Shown piece by piece: positions 45,899-60,700 of a stretch of 64,000 nt of DNA. The stretch lies in the NCBI GenBank assembly GCA_031213475.1, contig JARUPZ010000012.1, positions 9,940,727 through 10,004,726 on the forward strand. Reading direction: 5' to 3'. The notes below the pieces were generated by a model. It saw only the letters and a list, made by a program, of their open reading frames with translations. It had not been told where the DNA came from and did no database searches. Each line of letters opens with the position of its first letter. Positions within the stretch are counted from its first letter, which is position 1. A program made the position numbers and the translations under genes. Source of the DNA: Nereocystis luetkeana (lineage: Eukaryota; Sar; Phaeophyceae; Laminariales; Laminariaceae).

Positions 45899-46081
45899 TT
45901 AGTTTGGGTTCGCCCATATTTCTAGGGGGGGCGCGACGCAGACGCCACCGTCCTGACACTTGAGATCGTTGTCGACGAGAGCGGGAAGGAGTTGGCAGAT
46001 CGTGGAGGCAAGGTCCCCAGCTTGACCGTGTGTTACGTAGCAGGCGGAAGCCTCTGCTATTAGTGTCGCCTTGAGTACTAC
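45899..46081 (-). CDS. possible exon, unknown protein
   Basis: After the acceptor-like cacagaccag the minus-strand frame reads VVLKATLIAEASACYVTHG then DLASTICQLLPALVDNDLK and stops at 45899. It is amphipathic and protein-like. No family recognised and no linked exon. Confidence 0.22.
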   Translation of the reverse strand, partial: VVLKATLIAEASACYVTHGQAGDLASTICQLLPALVDNDLKCQDGGVCVAPPLEIWANPN

Positions 46082-48696
46082 CTGGTCTGTGCATTGCATC
46101 GTTCGTGCAGCGAAAATCTTCATCACGTATACGCATGGTATGATTGCACTTCTTTGATATTGTGCTGTCGTTATCCCTGATATCCGACAACTTGTAGCAT
46201 GAGCTTCAACGTCGATCGCTCACATCTAGTACCAATCACTATTAATAGGCATTCTGTCTATTTTCAGGATTATTTTTTTGGTTTCACACCAGGTATATCT
46301 ACTTCAACAAACTTTCGTGTTTGGCTTGTATTTCCTGTGTTTTTCGTGCCCGGTACGTCGGCGTTTTATCTCGATAAAATCGTGATGATCTTGGTGTTTT
46401 CTGTCCCGATCTTGTGACCACACAACATGTACCTGGCATAGTAGGACGAAGATCAGGAAGGGCATTTCATTGCTGGGTGTGCTGATGTTGGGTAGAAAGA
46501 ACGGTGTCTTAATGCCAAGACAGAACACGTGCCGCAAGAGGTACATGTAGCAGAAGAAGCGTCATGAACCTCTCAGACCTGTTCAATACATCTTGCGGTG
46601 CCTACGAGCGACCCAGGAACACAGCTGTATAATCTGGGGTCGAAATCCGAGACGTACGTGCTTCCAAACGAGTGCGCAAACGCCGATCAACCCTTTCAGG
46701 ACTGCATGCCCATTTGGGGGCAACCTACAGTACATACTATTCGAGGGGTTGGTCCACTAAACGGGACTGCAGCCGTGAACGGTTCAAGTGAATAAGGCTG
46801 GACCAGCCCGTACAGCAGTAGTACTGTTATGGACCATGGTACCTATTTCGTGGGGGTGAGATTGGCCAACTCGGAAGAAGATACTATTCATGTGCATTCC
46901 ACCATTCACAATCAGAACACAGACATCAGCGCGAGGCAGGGACTGCTACGAGTATAGACCAGTATTATAGTGTGATATATCACTCGCGTGTGAGTCATAC
47001 CAAAAGACACGAATGAACGCGATTTTATCATGTGCTGCAGCGCACAGATCCCTAAATCTGATTATAATTCCAAGTGTTTCGTCCGCACATTGGGAGTGCA
47101 GTCCACGATCTCACCGAATCAGTCTCGGAAGAGCGGGCGGCAGTTCGAATACTGTACACACCTAGCGCGTGGTGTACAACTCCATAAACTGCGAAAATTC
47201 GGACACATCCCGTACCCCCTACGCCATCAGCCCCGGCTGCTTGCTTGGTGGGGTCGGTACTGCACATGATCGGCACATACATCGACACGTATCCCCTTTA
47301 TACTACCGCAGTATATGGGCCCAGGAAAAAGACAAAAAAAAAACTACGATAAAAATAATAGTAACACGACAGGCTCACTTTATGAGCGACGCTAAGAAAA
47401 CTGGATTAATAAAACGTGGTCACCCGAAAGCGCAATACAGGTATACAGCAGTCTATGCTTATGTGAACAAGGGTGGAGTCCCAATAAGATTGTATAGGCT
47501 TGCTCATATTGCGTACGTGATTATTGTTGGCCGGCCCATACTGTAATCAAGTCAATCAAGTCCCACAGGGGTTAACGAAGTACTGCATATACAGTGGACA
47601 CAGAAGGGTGTCGACAGTCGACCTCTAAATAGGTCAATATCGTTACCAGCAGCTGTAAGTTAGTTCAGGCTTGGAAGACGCATCGCGTCGTCGTTCTGCA
47701 ATATTATCAAGAATGCACACGACAAGCTTTTGCGCTCGTAAAACGAAAAAAAGAAAAAAAGAAAAAAAAAAAAAGGAAAGACGAGATTGTTAGAGCAGAG
47801 CTCATCGGGCTCAGGCATTACGATGCGTGCGAATTCGAATCTTGATAAATAGCCAAGAAGCTCGGAGGATCCCCCAAAAAATGATGCTCGTATACGTACG
47901 TAAATCGTCGATGCAGAAAAGAAAAAAAGAAAATCTAAGACATAGAAGTCATGGAGAAAGGCGAGTTAAATGAGCACCGAATCTACTGCAAAACCGCCGA
48001 CACGTTTGGTATATATGCACTATGTTACTTGTAGCAGAAAGGCAGCGCCGGTGCTCACGTCCACGTTGCTAGTATTAGGTCCAACAAGCTATCATACAAA
48101 TATTACACGAGAACGGTGCACAAGAAAAAACGGCCAGTGCAAAGCCGCCTTGGGACTGGGGCACTAATATTATGACGATAATGTTTATGCGTTCGCGTGA
48201 GCAAAAAGCGTTTCGGCAAAAAAAGAGGGCACTGTTACAACAAAAGGCGCAAACACCGGCGCACGCCACGCCCGCACTGTACATGGCTCCCTACGATAGC
48301 CACAATGCGCCCACGCCACCCCGGTCGCTCTGCATACATAGACTAGACATCACGACGACTATTATGTTATCACACGGATATCAACAACGGCGCCTTCCCT
48401 GTCAACACTCCACACTGTACCAAGCCACAAGCCACGCTCGCGGTGCAATTAGGGGTAAGTACTGCGGTAGGTTCGCACTTTAAAAGCTTAGGTTCGCAAT
48501 ACAATTGCAGGCCACGCCAGCGGTACTCCGTGCAATACGTACTGAAGGTTCGCACACTGACAGCGTAGGCTCGCACTGTAACAGCAAAATGCATCTGTCG
48601 GGAGGAAAATATCGATCACAGCTGAAAGGCCCGTCGCTGTGCAAACGACGGCCGCTCCATCGACAACCGCTTGGGTTTGAATTTACGGACTACGGA
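46082..48696. other. no gene seen between the RPL38 and TBL1-like regions
   Basis: Contains one family III copy and A-rich stretches near 47740-47780. Around 47790-47850 'gttagagcagagctc' and 'gaattcgaatc' weakly recall tRNA boxes. No credible coding exon was found. Confidence 0.35.
46698..46771. mobile_element. family III fold-back, diverged copy
   Basis: CAGGACTGCATGCCCATTTGGGGG faces 'ccactaaacgggactgcag' as an imperfect inverted repeat. Confidence 0.5.
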
Positions 48697-48798
48697 CTAC
48701 ATGCGGAAGTCCATGACCGCCACCATGCTGGTTGAGAAACACGCCGCGATGCGGTCCTCTCGGAAGTTCCACGCGACCTCGAAGATATCACCCTCCCC
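48697..48798 (-). CDS. TBL1-like: TBL1-like, last exon
   Basis: 34 codons including TAG (48697-48699), acceptor ttttttgcag. Encodes [11 protein letters not shown], then [18 protein letters not shown], the family's C-terminal blade. Confidence 0.96.
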   Translation of the reverse strand, partial: GEGDIFEVAWNFREDRIAACFSTSMVAVMDFRM

Positions 48799-51700
48799 CT
48801 GCAAAAAAAAAAAACATGCAATTAGCACCCGCGCGGGGGGGGGGTGGGGTGCATCGCGTCAACACTTTTAGGAACCCGTTTTACCACAGCAAAATGTATT
48901 CCACACAAATTCTCCGTGTATTGTGGACGTGTTTCCACTATAGGCATATTTTCTGCTTTTTTTTTTTTGCCTTATGAGGCAATATTTTCTGACTGACGGG
49001 GCTCCTCCACTGACTGAGGAACTACTTGACAACGGCATGCCTTATAAGGCGCGTGCCTTGTTGTTGCGCGATATTCTTCGTTATACATCTAGGCAGTGGG
49101 GTTGGCCGTTCGTCCTGTGAAGCCATAAAGTCAGGTTCGGGTGATTAAATACACATGATGGCGCTAAAGACATACCAGGTACTATTAATAGTACCCCTTG
49201 CCGAACATCCAATGCCCAAAAAGTTCCGTGCCGGTATTTTTCTCCCCTACACACCAGGTGTAGCTATGTAAGCCATGCGATAGTTACGTCGGGTTGCACA
49301 TTTCGTTCAGTGTTTTCTCGGCGACACTTTTAAAAGTTAAGGCACGGAGCTCCTCAAGTGAGAAAGGAGCCTCAGAAGGCAAAAGTAGGTGCTACCCGTA
49401 CCCCTACCCTAGCACGGCTCTTACCCCTCTTAGTACCACACCGTATAGAACCCTCAATATGGCTCTAATTCCAAGTGTCTTGCCCCCACAACGGGACTGC
49501 AGTACTAGAGGGAATAAGTATCAGCGACTAGTGGCGTTTACATAGCGGGCGCAACGTCAGTCTCAGTGTGGACGATTTGTATGTGCATGGGTTGTTCCCT
49601 AACCAAGCAGTTTGATATATAATACATTGTCCTGCGGCGGGTGGTCATAAATACCGTGGTTTCAGCTCTAAGGAAGCGTCCAGCATCACCAACCGCAACA
49701 AAATTGCAGGTGAAAGGAGGCAACGGGAGAACAGCCGGAGGGACGCTTGCCGTATGCCCTAAGCATGAGGCACAAAAAAATGCAACATAATCCTCCGAGA
49801 ACAACTACTTTCAAGCCATGAGACGATGAGTCACCTGGTAGCTCTTGACGAGAGTGCCGTCCTTGACGCTCCAGATGTAGAGGTGCCCGGCAAACGATCC
49901 GCTCACCAGGTAGTCACCTGAAAGCCACAAGAAACACACACACGAACAACAAAACCACACACCACGAAACCACGAACCACAGCATCAGAGCACAGCAGAA
50001 CCAGCACCAGGGCACAGCAGAACCAGCATCAGAGCACAGCACAACCAGCACCAGAGCGCAGCAGAACCAGCAGCGTCACCGATCTCCGACAACCCGGAAA
50101 CGCAACACAACAGGTCATATGGACCACATGCGGGAACCACACCTACCTGCCCGCCGTGGTATTTCCTCGCCTCCTTATGAACGGTACGAAATACGACTCC
50201 TTCTCCAAACAAAAGGGCCGCTGGAAGTTAAAAAAAAAAAAGCTCATGTATTCCGAGAAAGAGTGGTATAACTCTACGAACTCTTGAGGGAATAATGAAA
50301 ATCTTGATTATCTTGATTACCAGGTACCAGGTATAGTATACCGACCCAAAAAGCGACGAGTGCGGTCAAATCAAGCGCCTAGTTATAGGGGAAAAGTACA
50401 TACAGCAAGCAGTACACGGACGGGTATAGCCACGGCATGCGATACGCGGGTCTTACAGTTCCCTGCATCGCGGTCCGGGCGCATCCCCTATCCCCTGCCC
50501 TCAGCCGCCCCAGTTGCGTCGTGTGAGCGATGCTACCTTTCACAATTACTCTTGGCCAGTAAAATAAGCCACGCTTGGAATTCGTATGAGAATCAAACGA
50601 ACCTTATATTCCGGGTCAAAGTGGTACCTGGAGTTGTACTGTACAGTTAGTACACGCAAAACAGCAGAAACATAAACCTGCCTAAAATTCAAAGTAAATT
50701 ACCCCCGAAGCGGGAGTGCAGTCCAAAAGGGGTTACTGCCGGCATGTTGAAATCCGCACGTGGAACAGACCATCCACAGATAATCTACAAATAGATCAGT
50801 CGGATACTTAAATCTCAACCTGCCGGCGTTCTGAGGTGCTGTGCAGGATCTGTATAGAACAGATCCAACCCAGAAAACACGCCCTACAGTAGATCATGCA
50901 GGATATACGGCTCCCATCCGCCAACATTAGCTGGATCATACAGATCATACAGATCAGGAATACATCTTCCCTGAAAGATCTAGATCATGAACTGTGGGAA
51001 TGATCTATCTGATCTGTCCCAGGTTGTGCACGTTCCTCCCCTGGAGCCCCAAAATAATTACACCAGGTACTTCGTATAACATCATGTATGCAGAAGGCGT
51101 CCGCCATTAATACAGCTAGTGAGAAACGTCAATTGGAGAAGACACTCAATTTCTTGCGTTAAAAGTCACCATTGAGCACAGGCTACTGTTGCCCACCATC
51201 TGATATTTAGTGTGGCACCCAACCCTCGACACCTCTTCTTCGGTCAACTTCTTCATTTTTTTCGCGTGACAAGCCTCAATTTCTTACGATCGCATATATG
51301 TATACAGTATACTACCTGGTATATATAATGTGATTATAATAATATAGATTACCAGGTATATTTATATATGTATGTATTAATAGGAGGCGCCCTCCGTAAG
51401 CACACCTGATGGGCTGAAAGCCACGCTGTAGACTGGGTCCTGGTGCCTCTGAAGGGTCGAGACTACCTTCCCAGCATGTACATCCCACAGCTTCACCGTC
51501 GCGTCGAAAGAAGCGCTGAAGACGGAACGCGGGCAAAAGAGAAGAGAACAACATCCACCGACAGCTATGGTCAGGAGTAGGCCATGGTTGGGGTAGGCCC
51601 ATTGCTAATATTGGGTCGAAATTAGGATTTCGCCATGGCTAGGGTTAGCCCGCGATTAGGGTTAGCCCATGGCTAGGGTTAGGCCATGGTAAGGGTTACG

Positions 51701-54700
51701 CCACCCAGCTTTGAAACGGCAGACATGTTTGCCCGCACTACGAGTATGCCACGCATATATATACATGCTCGTACATAGCGAGTGCAAGATATTCGCCCAG
51801 AGCACGGGCCCTCTTACAAGAAACCGGGATGCTGGCCCAGGCTATCATATATTTATCATTCTTATTCTGAGAAAGCCTGCGTATCATACAAAAAATAGTA
51901 TAAACAACTCCCGACTTTCTTATTGCCCCGGAAGCGATACGGCTTAGTTTCTTGCTGGGCTCTTTCTCGGGAGACGGCTAGGATTAGGGTGGTGTACTGC
52001 AGTGGTACACCGTGAGGACTTTGAATATGCGCGACGGGCGGTCATCATCTTGCTATGAATTATACTCTTGGACAATCTCAGAGGTCCAAACAACGGGCAG
52101 AAATCGCGGGCAATGCAGGGTCGACTGCAGTAACTACTGCTGTGTGTCGTTCGACTCGTCGTTAGAGTCTATCGCAGGCGAGGCATACACTAGGGGGGTC
52201 ATAGGAATTAGGACCCGTCAAACTCACAAAAATCTATACAGATATATCTACAACAATAACCATAGTTGGTCCTGATTACGTAAATATTGGAGGATACCAT
52301 GGTTTTTGGGTTTATTGTGGGTTCTGTTTACTATATAATACTATGCCCCCCCCCTATTAGTTCGCGTTCACAAGGCAAGCTCCAATAATTTTGAAAGTGG
52401 AAACAAAACTACATTAACTGGACAGCAGTACGAATAACCCATGTAGTATTTACTACGTACAGTATAAGCCAGGAAATATTTACCTAGCAAGCAGAAGCTG
52501 CTTCTCCGGTCTAGGGCTCCACTTGATCGTGTAGATCTCCTTGTCGTGCTCTTCCAGGTTGTGCACGCACGACGTCTGGCCCATCTTCCAGATCTGCCAC
52601 CAGATGAACACGGGCAGCCGTCGTCGTAAAAGGTATGCATGCATGCACGCAACCCGCCGTGGTAAAAGGGCGAACACGGTGTGCAGGAGTACCATCTACC
52701 AGGTATCGTGTACTGGTACGAGCCAGGTATATGAATTCGGTAAAAAAATACGGAATAACGAAATAGCACACTCACCTTGGCTGTGTAGTCGTCCGAACAG
52801 CTGGCGAGCAATTGACCACTGGGGTCCCACTTGATCGCATTCACCTCGTCCGTGTGTCCTGTTGATTCCATGTAACAGCCAACACAGCAGCAGTGGGTCG
52901 TCGCACCAGCACAAGAATAGGCAATACAAGATAAGACAAGGCCAAGTGGCATGGTATGGTATGGTATAGTACGGTATGGTGCGATATGGTATGGTTTGGT
53001 ATAGTATACCTGGTAGTACGGTATAGTATGGTGTGGTGTGGTATGGTATGGTGTGGTGTGGTACGGTATGTCATATCACGGGATGGGATGGCATGGCATG
53101 GTGTGGTACGGTATGGCATCATAAGGCATGGCATGAGATGGCATGGCAGCATATGGCATGGCATGAGACGGTATGGCATGGTATATAGGATGCCACGGGC
53201 AGTACTAACCAGTGAAGGTTTGTCGAGGGTACTCCTCCCCGACGACGCAGGTGTGGATCGCCTTATCCGTCGAGCACGTGGCGAAGGTAAGGTCATCCTT
53301 CCAATCCACATCCTGTTCGTTGATCGTGCGATACGGCGAGATACATGCAACAAGCGGTACAGGAAGAAGGAAGAAGGGAGACCACGATCAGCTGTGGACG
53401 TGAAGCCAACAAAACTCGAACTACTTCAGCCGTTCGCCTCCGAAAAATGTCCATCAACATTCACAAGCTGACACATCTCGAACAGATCACCATCTACAGT
53501 AGTAGACCATCTATCTATCTATAGTAGACCATCTAGAACCTAGCTCGCCTTTATGAGGTGCTGTGCAGGACCTGTAGAGTACAGATCCAACCCAGAAAAT
53601 ATGTCCTAGATCATGCAGAATACACGGCTCCCACGCGACAAGATGATGAGCTCGATCCTACACATCGGCACTATATCTGCCCTGGAAGATCTAGATCATG
53701 ATCTGTGGGAATCGATGATCTGTAGATGATCTGTCCGATGCGAGCAACCTGGCCACCACATTCACAAGCCGGTCATCCCGGTCACAGGCTACTGTAGTCA
53801 TCACCGTTTTCGACGAACCGTCAAAAGTACAGCCATACCCCAGCGGAACGAAGTGTCAGGACCCTTCCGCCACAAAGAGAGCACGCAGCTAACAATCGTC
53901 AAGTCCGAGCGAGCATTGCCCCGAACGTCGCAGTCAAGACGAACGGGATGCTTCAGGGTAGCCGGGCATCGGATAGAAACCCTTCCGCGAAACATCATCC
54001 ACAAAAGCGGATCAATGTCGCGAACTCGTCTGGTTCCAGTTATATCGTAGCACGAAGCAGAGTTCAATGTGCAAACGCAAACATGCTTGAAATCAGGTAA
54101 CATCGTACACACATCAAGCGCGAACCAGAGTTTGAGCAAAGTGAATGACTTAGCAACAATCAGCAAATCCACGACTGAATAAAGGCGCAAACCCGGCCCG
54201 GTTCGTGGGAGAAGAGCACGGGAGGCGAGGAGCCTCGAAATCAGCATTAGCTTTCCAAGGCCGCACACCACCAAACCGCAAGTGCGCCGCATCGTCCAAA
54301 GCCCAAAACAAGAGAGAGCGTCACAAAGTCCATTAACATCGCTGTATATGCGCTGCTGCCGCCAACTGTCGTGGTGTTCCTTCAAACGCGGCACCATTGA
54401 CATCCACAGATGAGATCGGACGCACCCGCTTGACCGTTTTTCTGCATCTCTGAAGCCGCCCCCAACATGCGTGTCTATTCTGTTTTGCGTCAATCCGATT
54501 TACTGGCTCACCAGAGTGGGTGCCTCGTGGAAGCGGAACTGTTGCCGCACTTCTCCCCTCGACACGTCCCACACGATCGCGGACTTGTCAGAGCTGCCAC
54601 TGAGCAAGAAGCTTCCCTGTGGCGAAACATACGGGACAGAACGTGGGCGTAACCAGCATTGAGTAGGTATACAGTCTGGCCCACGAATAGGAACGAGCCT

Positions 54701-57700
54701 AGTAAGAACATAAAGGCTCACTTTGGTAGGGATGCCAAGAAAATTGGAATAAGAAAAACGTGCTAAGCGACGAGCACTACACTCAATCCTGCTGTAGGTA
54801 CTGAGGTATTTGAAAAAAAACACACACACACACACACAGACAGCTGTGAGATCGAGTATTTCGTCGAAACTCTTTTTTTGCAAGCTGCGTGTGATACTTC
54901 GATGATGATAGTTATGTATGTGCTCAAGGATAAACAAGGAAGGTGTCGCGTGAAGATTCTAAGGCTTGCTCAGATTACGCGTGGGTGCTGCCCACAACAG
55001 CGCATACTGCAGACACCGCACATACGGCACGTACAACTGCTGTGCGTACACGTAGCTCACTGACCAATGGCATCGCTTTGAGCCCAGCAGTGTCAGAAGG
55101 AAGGCTAGTGGAAGACAAAGGGCAGGCTCGGCAAAGAAAGGCCATCCGTCGCAATAGCAGCGCAGGCACAACAACAGCAACAATGTTGCACGACAGCAAT
55201 AATTGGTCCACCCGAGCGGCGAGTTCTACAACACAGCAACATCGGGCAGAACAGCAAAAAAAAAATGCAGAAAGGATCCTACATGAATTCCACATATTTT
55301 GACCTGAAATATGGGTGGAGTTCCTACTGCTGTAAGGCTGTGACCCTTTTTCTACCTACCGCAAAAGTCCTCCACAATGGAATGGTTCGAAGTAGATGTG
55401 GCCGCAGAACGTGGGGATTTCTTCATAACCCCTTTAGAACCGCAGTCCCGTTTTGGGGACAAACTACTTGAAATTTGGCAGGTCTGTCCCCAAAACGGGA
55501 CTGCGGTTCTAAAAGGGTTAAAGGAGTGAGATCGAAGCATGAGCCTCTTCTCAAACACAAACGCACTATCTATCACACGCGCATCACCTTGTCATTCCAC
55601 TTGAGAGAGAAAATCGGGCCCTCATGTGCCTCGAGCGTGTGCTGCAGCGCTCCATCTTGAGACCAGATGCGCGCCACGCCGTCGTACGACCCTGGCGGCA
55701 AGCATCACCAATAAAGCGAGGGCTTAACATCGCCGATACTGGCGGGACACCACGCGGACAAGACCTACGCCAACAGCTAGATTGCCTGCACGCCATTCCT
55801 GCATTTTCTGTTCGCTGCCATATGTAGACCACGGCCAATCAAACTACTCGACAAGACTCCTCGTTGCGCCGTCTGCATCCCGGCCGCAGAAGGACGGGAC
55901 GACTTACGGGCTTACGGGGATGTTGGAATAAATGTCACGCTGGCATTAACGCTGCCTCAAGCGTGCTGGTTCTCCCGCATTCGAGCTCCCGCGCCGGACA
56001 CATGCCACGAAAGGAATATGCACCTACGCTTTTTTTTTCGGGTTGTTGACTCTTCTATAGTACAGGAGCTCTACGAGTATACACACCTCACCCGAATACT
56101 GCCTTTGAGAAACGATGAAAGTGCAGCCCGATAACCTAGGTGTACAACGAAAAACAAGGAAAACCCTATTAATAGTATCAACGGTATTCCAACGATACTG
56201 GGTAGTTTTTCAGTGCCCTGAAGGAGCCCCGGCAGTTTGAAATGTTTCGACAAAAAAACGCTACCCTTAATTGAAACCCCCTATCGTTGGCACGCATCGT
56301 CGCTTACCTGTGGCCAAGAGGGTGCCCTCTCGGTTCCACTCCAGCGTGGTGACGTCTTTGTTTTTGTCCCCCACCTCCCTCGAGTGCTTTAGCACCATGG
56401 ACGTTCGCGAGGCCTCCTCCGCCACTTTCGAGCCCCTGCCCAACACGTAACGGTACAACCAACGCCATGAAACAAATATACGCCACCACGTATATATACG
56501 TACTGCTTTTATACCGCTTACCGTATACGTGTTTCCTTGGTCCGTCTGTCTCTGTCCTCTCTGTGTCGCCCTTGGCCCACCAATATGGACATAGGACTGT
56601 TCGTTTTCTGTTCGCTGTAAGCTCTTTGTCTCTACCATCTTCTCGTCTTCTTGCCTTCCATCTCGTCTTCTTGTGACGTCCTTATGTTGGTCCATCTGCT
56701 AGACATATCATAGGACTGATCGTACCAGCAAGCAGCAACCTTGTCCTCGGGACTCGGCCTGCGCCCTAAGAGCATGTTCGCTTCGTTCTTCTTCTTCTTC
56801 TTTTTTTCCTTTTTTTTACCTTCTCTTCTCTGTTTGTGTTTTTCTTGTTTTCTTCTTTCCTTTTCCTCTTCTTGTTTTGAGTGCGCATATTATACCACGG
56901 ACATTATCCTGGTGCTAGTTGTTTGCAAGCGATATGGGATGGTATACCACAGCTCGTTAGTACCGTTTTCTTGACGGACTGGTACGATACTGACGTGCGG
57001 ACTACCTGGTATTTCGTTTTGTTACAGCCCGATTTTGTGACTGACTACGGACAGGATTGCAGGGAAGTGAGCTAATGTGTGAACATCATCCTCATCATCA
57101 TATCACTCTGTCCCGATGTATAAGAACCGTTTTCATGTGATTATTCAATACAAACGATCCTTATATTTCCGGACAGAGGTCACAAACACCCTGGGATGGT
57201 GTTCACGGTCGATTTTCTCTCGAAACGGAGGGTACGTATACGTAACGAAAAAAAGCGGCTTTGGAATATATGTTGTCGGGATATTTTCATACACGCATGG
57301 CTGCGTAAGCGTTTTCACTGTCCCCGTTGTCAAGAAAGCCAGCCGGGGAATCCGTCGGAGGGGGTGTGCAATCTTATCACCCGTGTGATAGTGATACACA
57401 GCATTTACAGTGTTCACCAGGGTGCCAGCACAATTCCAACACAAAGCCGACACAATTCCAACATAAAGACGACACAATTACACTGTTGTCCGAGTCGGCC
57501 ATCCTTCTTAGCTATACACACGACACGCAAACTACTAACAAACACTGAGCACAAAGCCCACTTTGCGCGAAGAGCTCGACCGCAGAAGACAAAAGGCAAC
57601 TAAACACAGCAACGAGTCAGTCAGCCCAGCCCTCGGATCGAGCCCTTCAAAAACGATCTGCTCGTGCGGGAGGACTCGCGAACTTACGGCACACGTCTCG

Positions 57701-60700
57701 AGGTGCAAAGCACAAGGCCTACGCCAGTTAGAGAAACACACACTACCCAATATTTCGGCAACAGACCCCGCCCATTATTAAAGATGTATATTACTGCCGT
57801 CAATACACACAGGGTAGCATTACGCATTGTTCCATGTATGTAGTTCGAAGTGTATGTATTCTTCGCTCGTGCATAAACCGAACCGAGTCATTTCTTACCG
57901 TATTTTGGGAGATATTTGCCAAATCCGGGCCGTCGAGTCTCCAGACCTGTAGAAATAAGAAGAACAACGGAACATGGCACACCATGCCACACGCAGAGCA
58001 CATAATAAGCGAACTGGTAGACCGCATGTGTATGTAGCCAACGCACCAATACATCCGAGCTGTCCTATTCAATAAATAGCAACTTAGTCTATTGACGCCG
58101 CTTTTCGTTACCATCTACTAATACGGGGTGGGCATACAGTAGTAAATCCGTAGCAATACATAGTAATGCATTGCAATACTTATTACGGGGGACCATAGTA
58201 AATAGGGCCTACGTTAAACACAAAAACCTACCAGTATGTATTCAACTTTTTTACTGAAAATATTTGGCCCTATTTACTATGCTCCCCCGTAATAGTAATA
58301 CATAGCAATATAGAGTAATCGGGACCCCCGATCGACCCGAAACCTAAATATCGCCTGAGTTTTACACACCATATTTGGTTCTGATTACTACTATATCCCC
58401 GTAGTATACCATTACGGGGGACCATAGTTAATAGGACCTATGGTATACATAAAAACCTACACATTTAGGCATTTTTACTAACAATATTTGGTCCTATTAA
58501 CTATATCCCCGTAGTACACTAGTGACAAAGTAACACTAATCACCGAACACATGTACGGGGGGGCTAATGTTACAATCAGAACCCACGATGAACCCAGAAA
58601 CCATGTATCTCCCTATATGCTTACACACCATATTTGGTTCTGATTCATCCACATGTGCCCGCGTGACACTGTAGTCGAATAGCTCCTCCTTAAGGGCGAT
58701 GCCAGTGAGAAAAATAACCAACACGTGAAGAACAGAAATAAACGACTTATGGTGGCAACCGACGGCCAAAAATGGTCAATCTGCAGCATCTCGTATGGGC
58801 GTGTTGAATGCTGACACATCGTACCACGTGCGGCGCCTTCATCGCATAACTATAAATAAAGCGAGTACCCCGACATAAGAGCGGTATGGTGCAAGCCAGA
58901 AACACCTCTCTTTAACTGCCACTATTTAATAGCCTTCTCTGCTATCTATAGGGTAGGCGGGTCCAGCCGATTTGGACGGTCTATTATCATGGTATAATCT
59001 TAGCGTGCCCTCTCTTAAATCGGGGTACGCACTGCAGTTGTTGTGCCTGATCCATGCAGCTCTTCGCAGGCTCAACAGCCACTACAGCTCGACAGATCTT
59101 GCAACTCAACAGGACAGCAACTCACCCGGATGCCAGTAGGTCAAACTTGGGGTTCCACGCGCACATGAAGACCTGAAAGCGGACAGGCAGCCACGTAATG
59201 GTGAGAAGGCGGTGAGCGCAGGGACGCTTGATTGGAACCCCATCAGGCGATTGGACAACATATTAAATCTTCCACACGTCGCACAGATCAGTTATATCAG
59301 ATAGATCATCGGCAAATAGATTAGATAGATCATCTAGGTCATAACCCGCCCTTCTGAGGTGCTGTGCAAGATCTGTACAGTACAGTCTAAGCTACTGTAG
59401 CAGAAAAATGTCCGGGATCATGCAGATTGCAAGGTTCCCACCCGGCGACATGAGCCATTGATAGACCACACAGATCAGGACCCTATCTGCCCTGAAAGAT
59501 CTAGATCATGCAATGGGAATGATCTGTAGGTTATCTGCCCGAATAGTGAAATCTTCACACGGTCGACTGCGCCGTAGACGCGTGGTACCACAGGGGTATC
59601 ATGTTAACATCTTATCCCTTTTAGCACCGCATTACTGTACATAAACCTGAGTCCTACTCTAATTCCAAGTGTTTCCTCCTCACCCCGGGAGAGCAGTCCC
59701 CAACGGGTGAGGAGCCCTTTTTCGGCCGCCTCAGCACGTATAGACAGGAACTATCATACCCGACACGTATCCCGTTTGTGCTGCACAATATAGTGCGACA
59801 TACGCTCATTAATGGTCACCGGGTTAAGCTTATCAGGTACCTGGTACATACTTTCTCTTAGTCAGTTTTGACTTCGTATTAGTATGGAGCTCCGAAAAGT
59901 GAGGTTCCACCCCTAACGAAGCACGAATCTATCTACTGATTTAAAATATATATACTATATAACATATATGATATATTCCAGGTATATAATATATACCAGG
60001 TACCAGGTATATACCTGGTACGTGTACCAGGCATATATTATAGGGTCATGATAACTGCTGTAGAGACCTGTCCATCGATTGAATCACTCCGCTTTCGTCC
60101 ACGACACACAGGGCAGAGTGCTTTCAGACACGACAAGACGTCGCCGTCGATCCGAGCGCAAAAACAGTCCCGCACAAGCCACACCGAAAATGAATAGAAA
60201 CCAGCAAACGAGGCCACGCGAGTTGCGGCAGCACTACGCGCGCGAAACAACTGGCGGGAAAAGGCCACGGGGAGAACTACTGTATCATAAATAGTCATGT
60301 GCAAGACAATACACAACAACCGCATGCACTGCTTGCAATAGTGCCCCCCGTCGAATTTCGCGAAAACGACGCAAAGTGAGACACCAGGCTATCAATACAC
60401 CAACACATGATGGCTTAAATATGCAGTATCATGCCGAATCTGCTGAGGACACCTTAACAAATAGACACCGTCCAGCGCGATATACCGGTACAAGCGCCAC
60501 TTATGAACACTACATAATCCACGGCTATGTATTCCAACAAAGCTTTCCAGTGCGAGGGTTCAGAGACACGTGTCGAAAGGGCAGGCACACACCCAGCGAC
60601 ACAACAAGCAGCAAGTAACTCTTTCATTACTGCGCTGTACATGAAGCTAAAGCTGACTATTCCACGTAAGTTTCGCCCAGAAGGTGAGTACAGTCCTTAA

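Noticed and set aside
45564-46190. 208-codon proline-rich minus-strand frame
   Set aside because: Its Pro run is the complement of the 150-bp G tract, and the rest has no coding signature.
47790-47850. tRNA-like A/B boxes
   Set aside because: Boxes are too imperfect and no clover leaf forms.
37437-51700. TTAGGG-like words as former chromosome ends
   Set aside because: Each block has only two or three near-TTAGGG units mixed with other sequence, too few to claim a telomere relic.
52956-53471. 171-codon plus-strand frame rich in MVW
   Set aside because: Mostly the TGGTA-type microsatellite; the end is antisense to exon G.
53801-54493. 230-codon minus-strand frame
   Set aside because: It falls entirely within the intron between exons F and G of the TBL1-like gene, and shows no domain.
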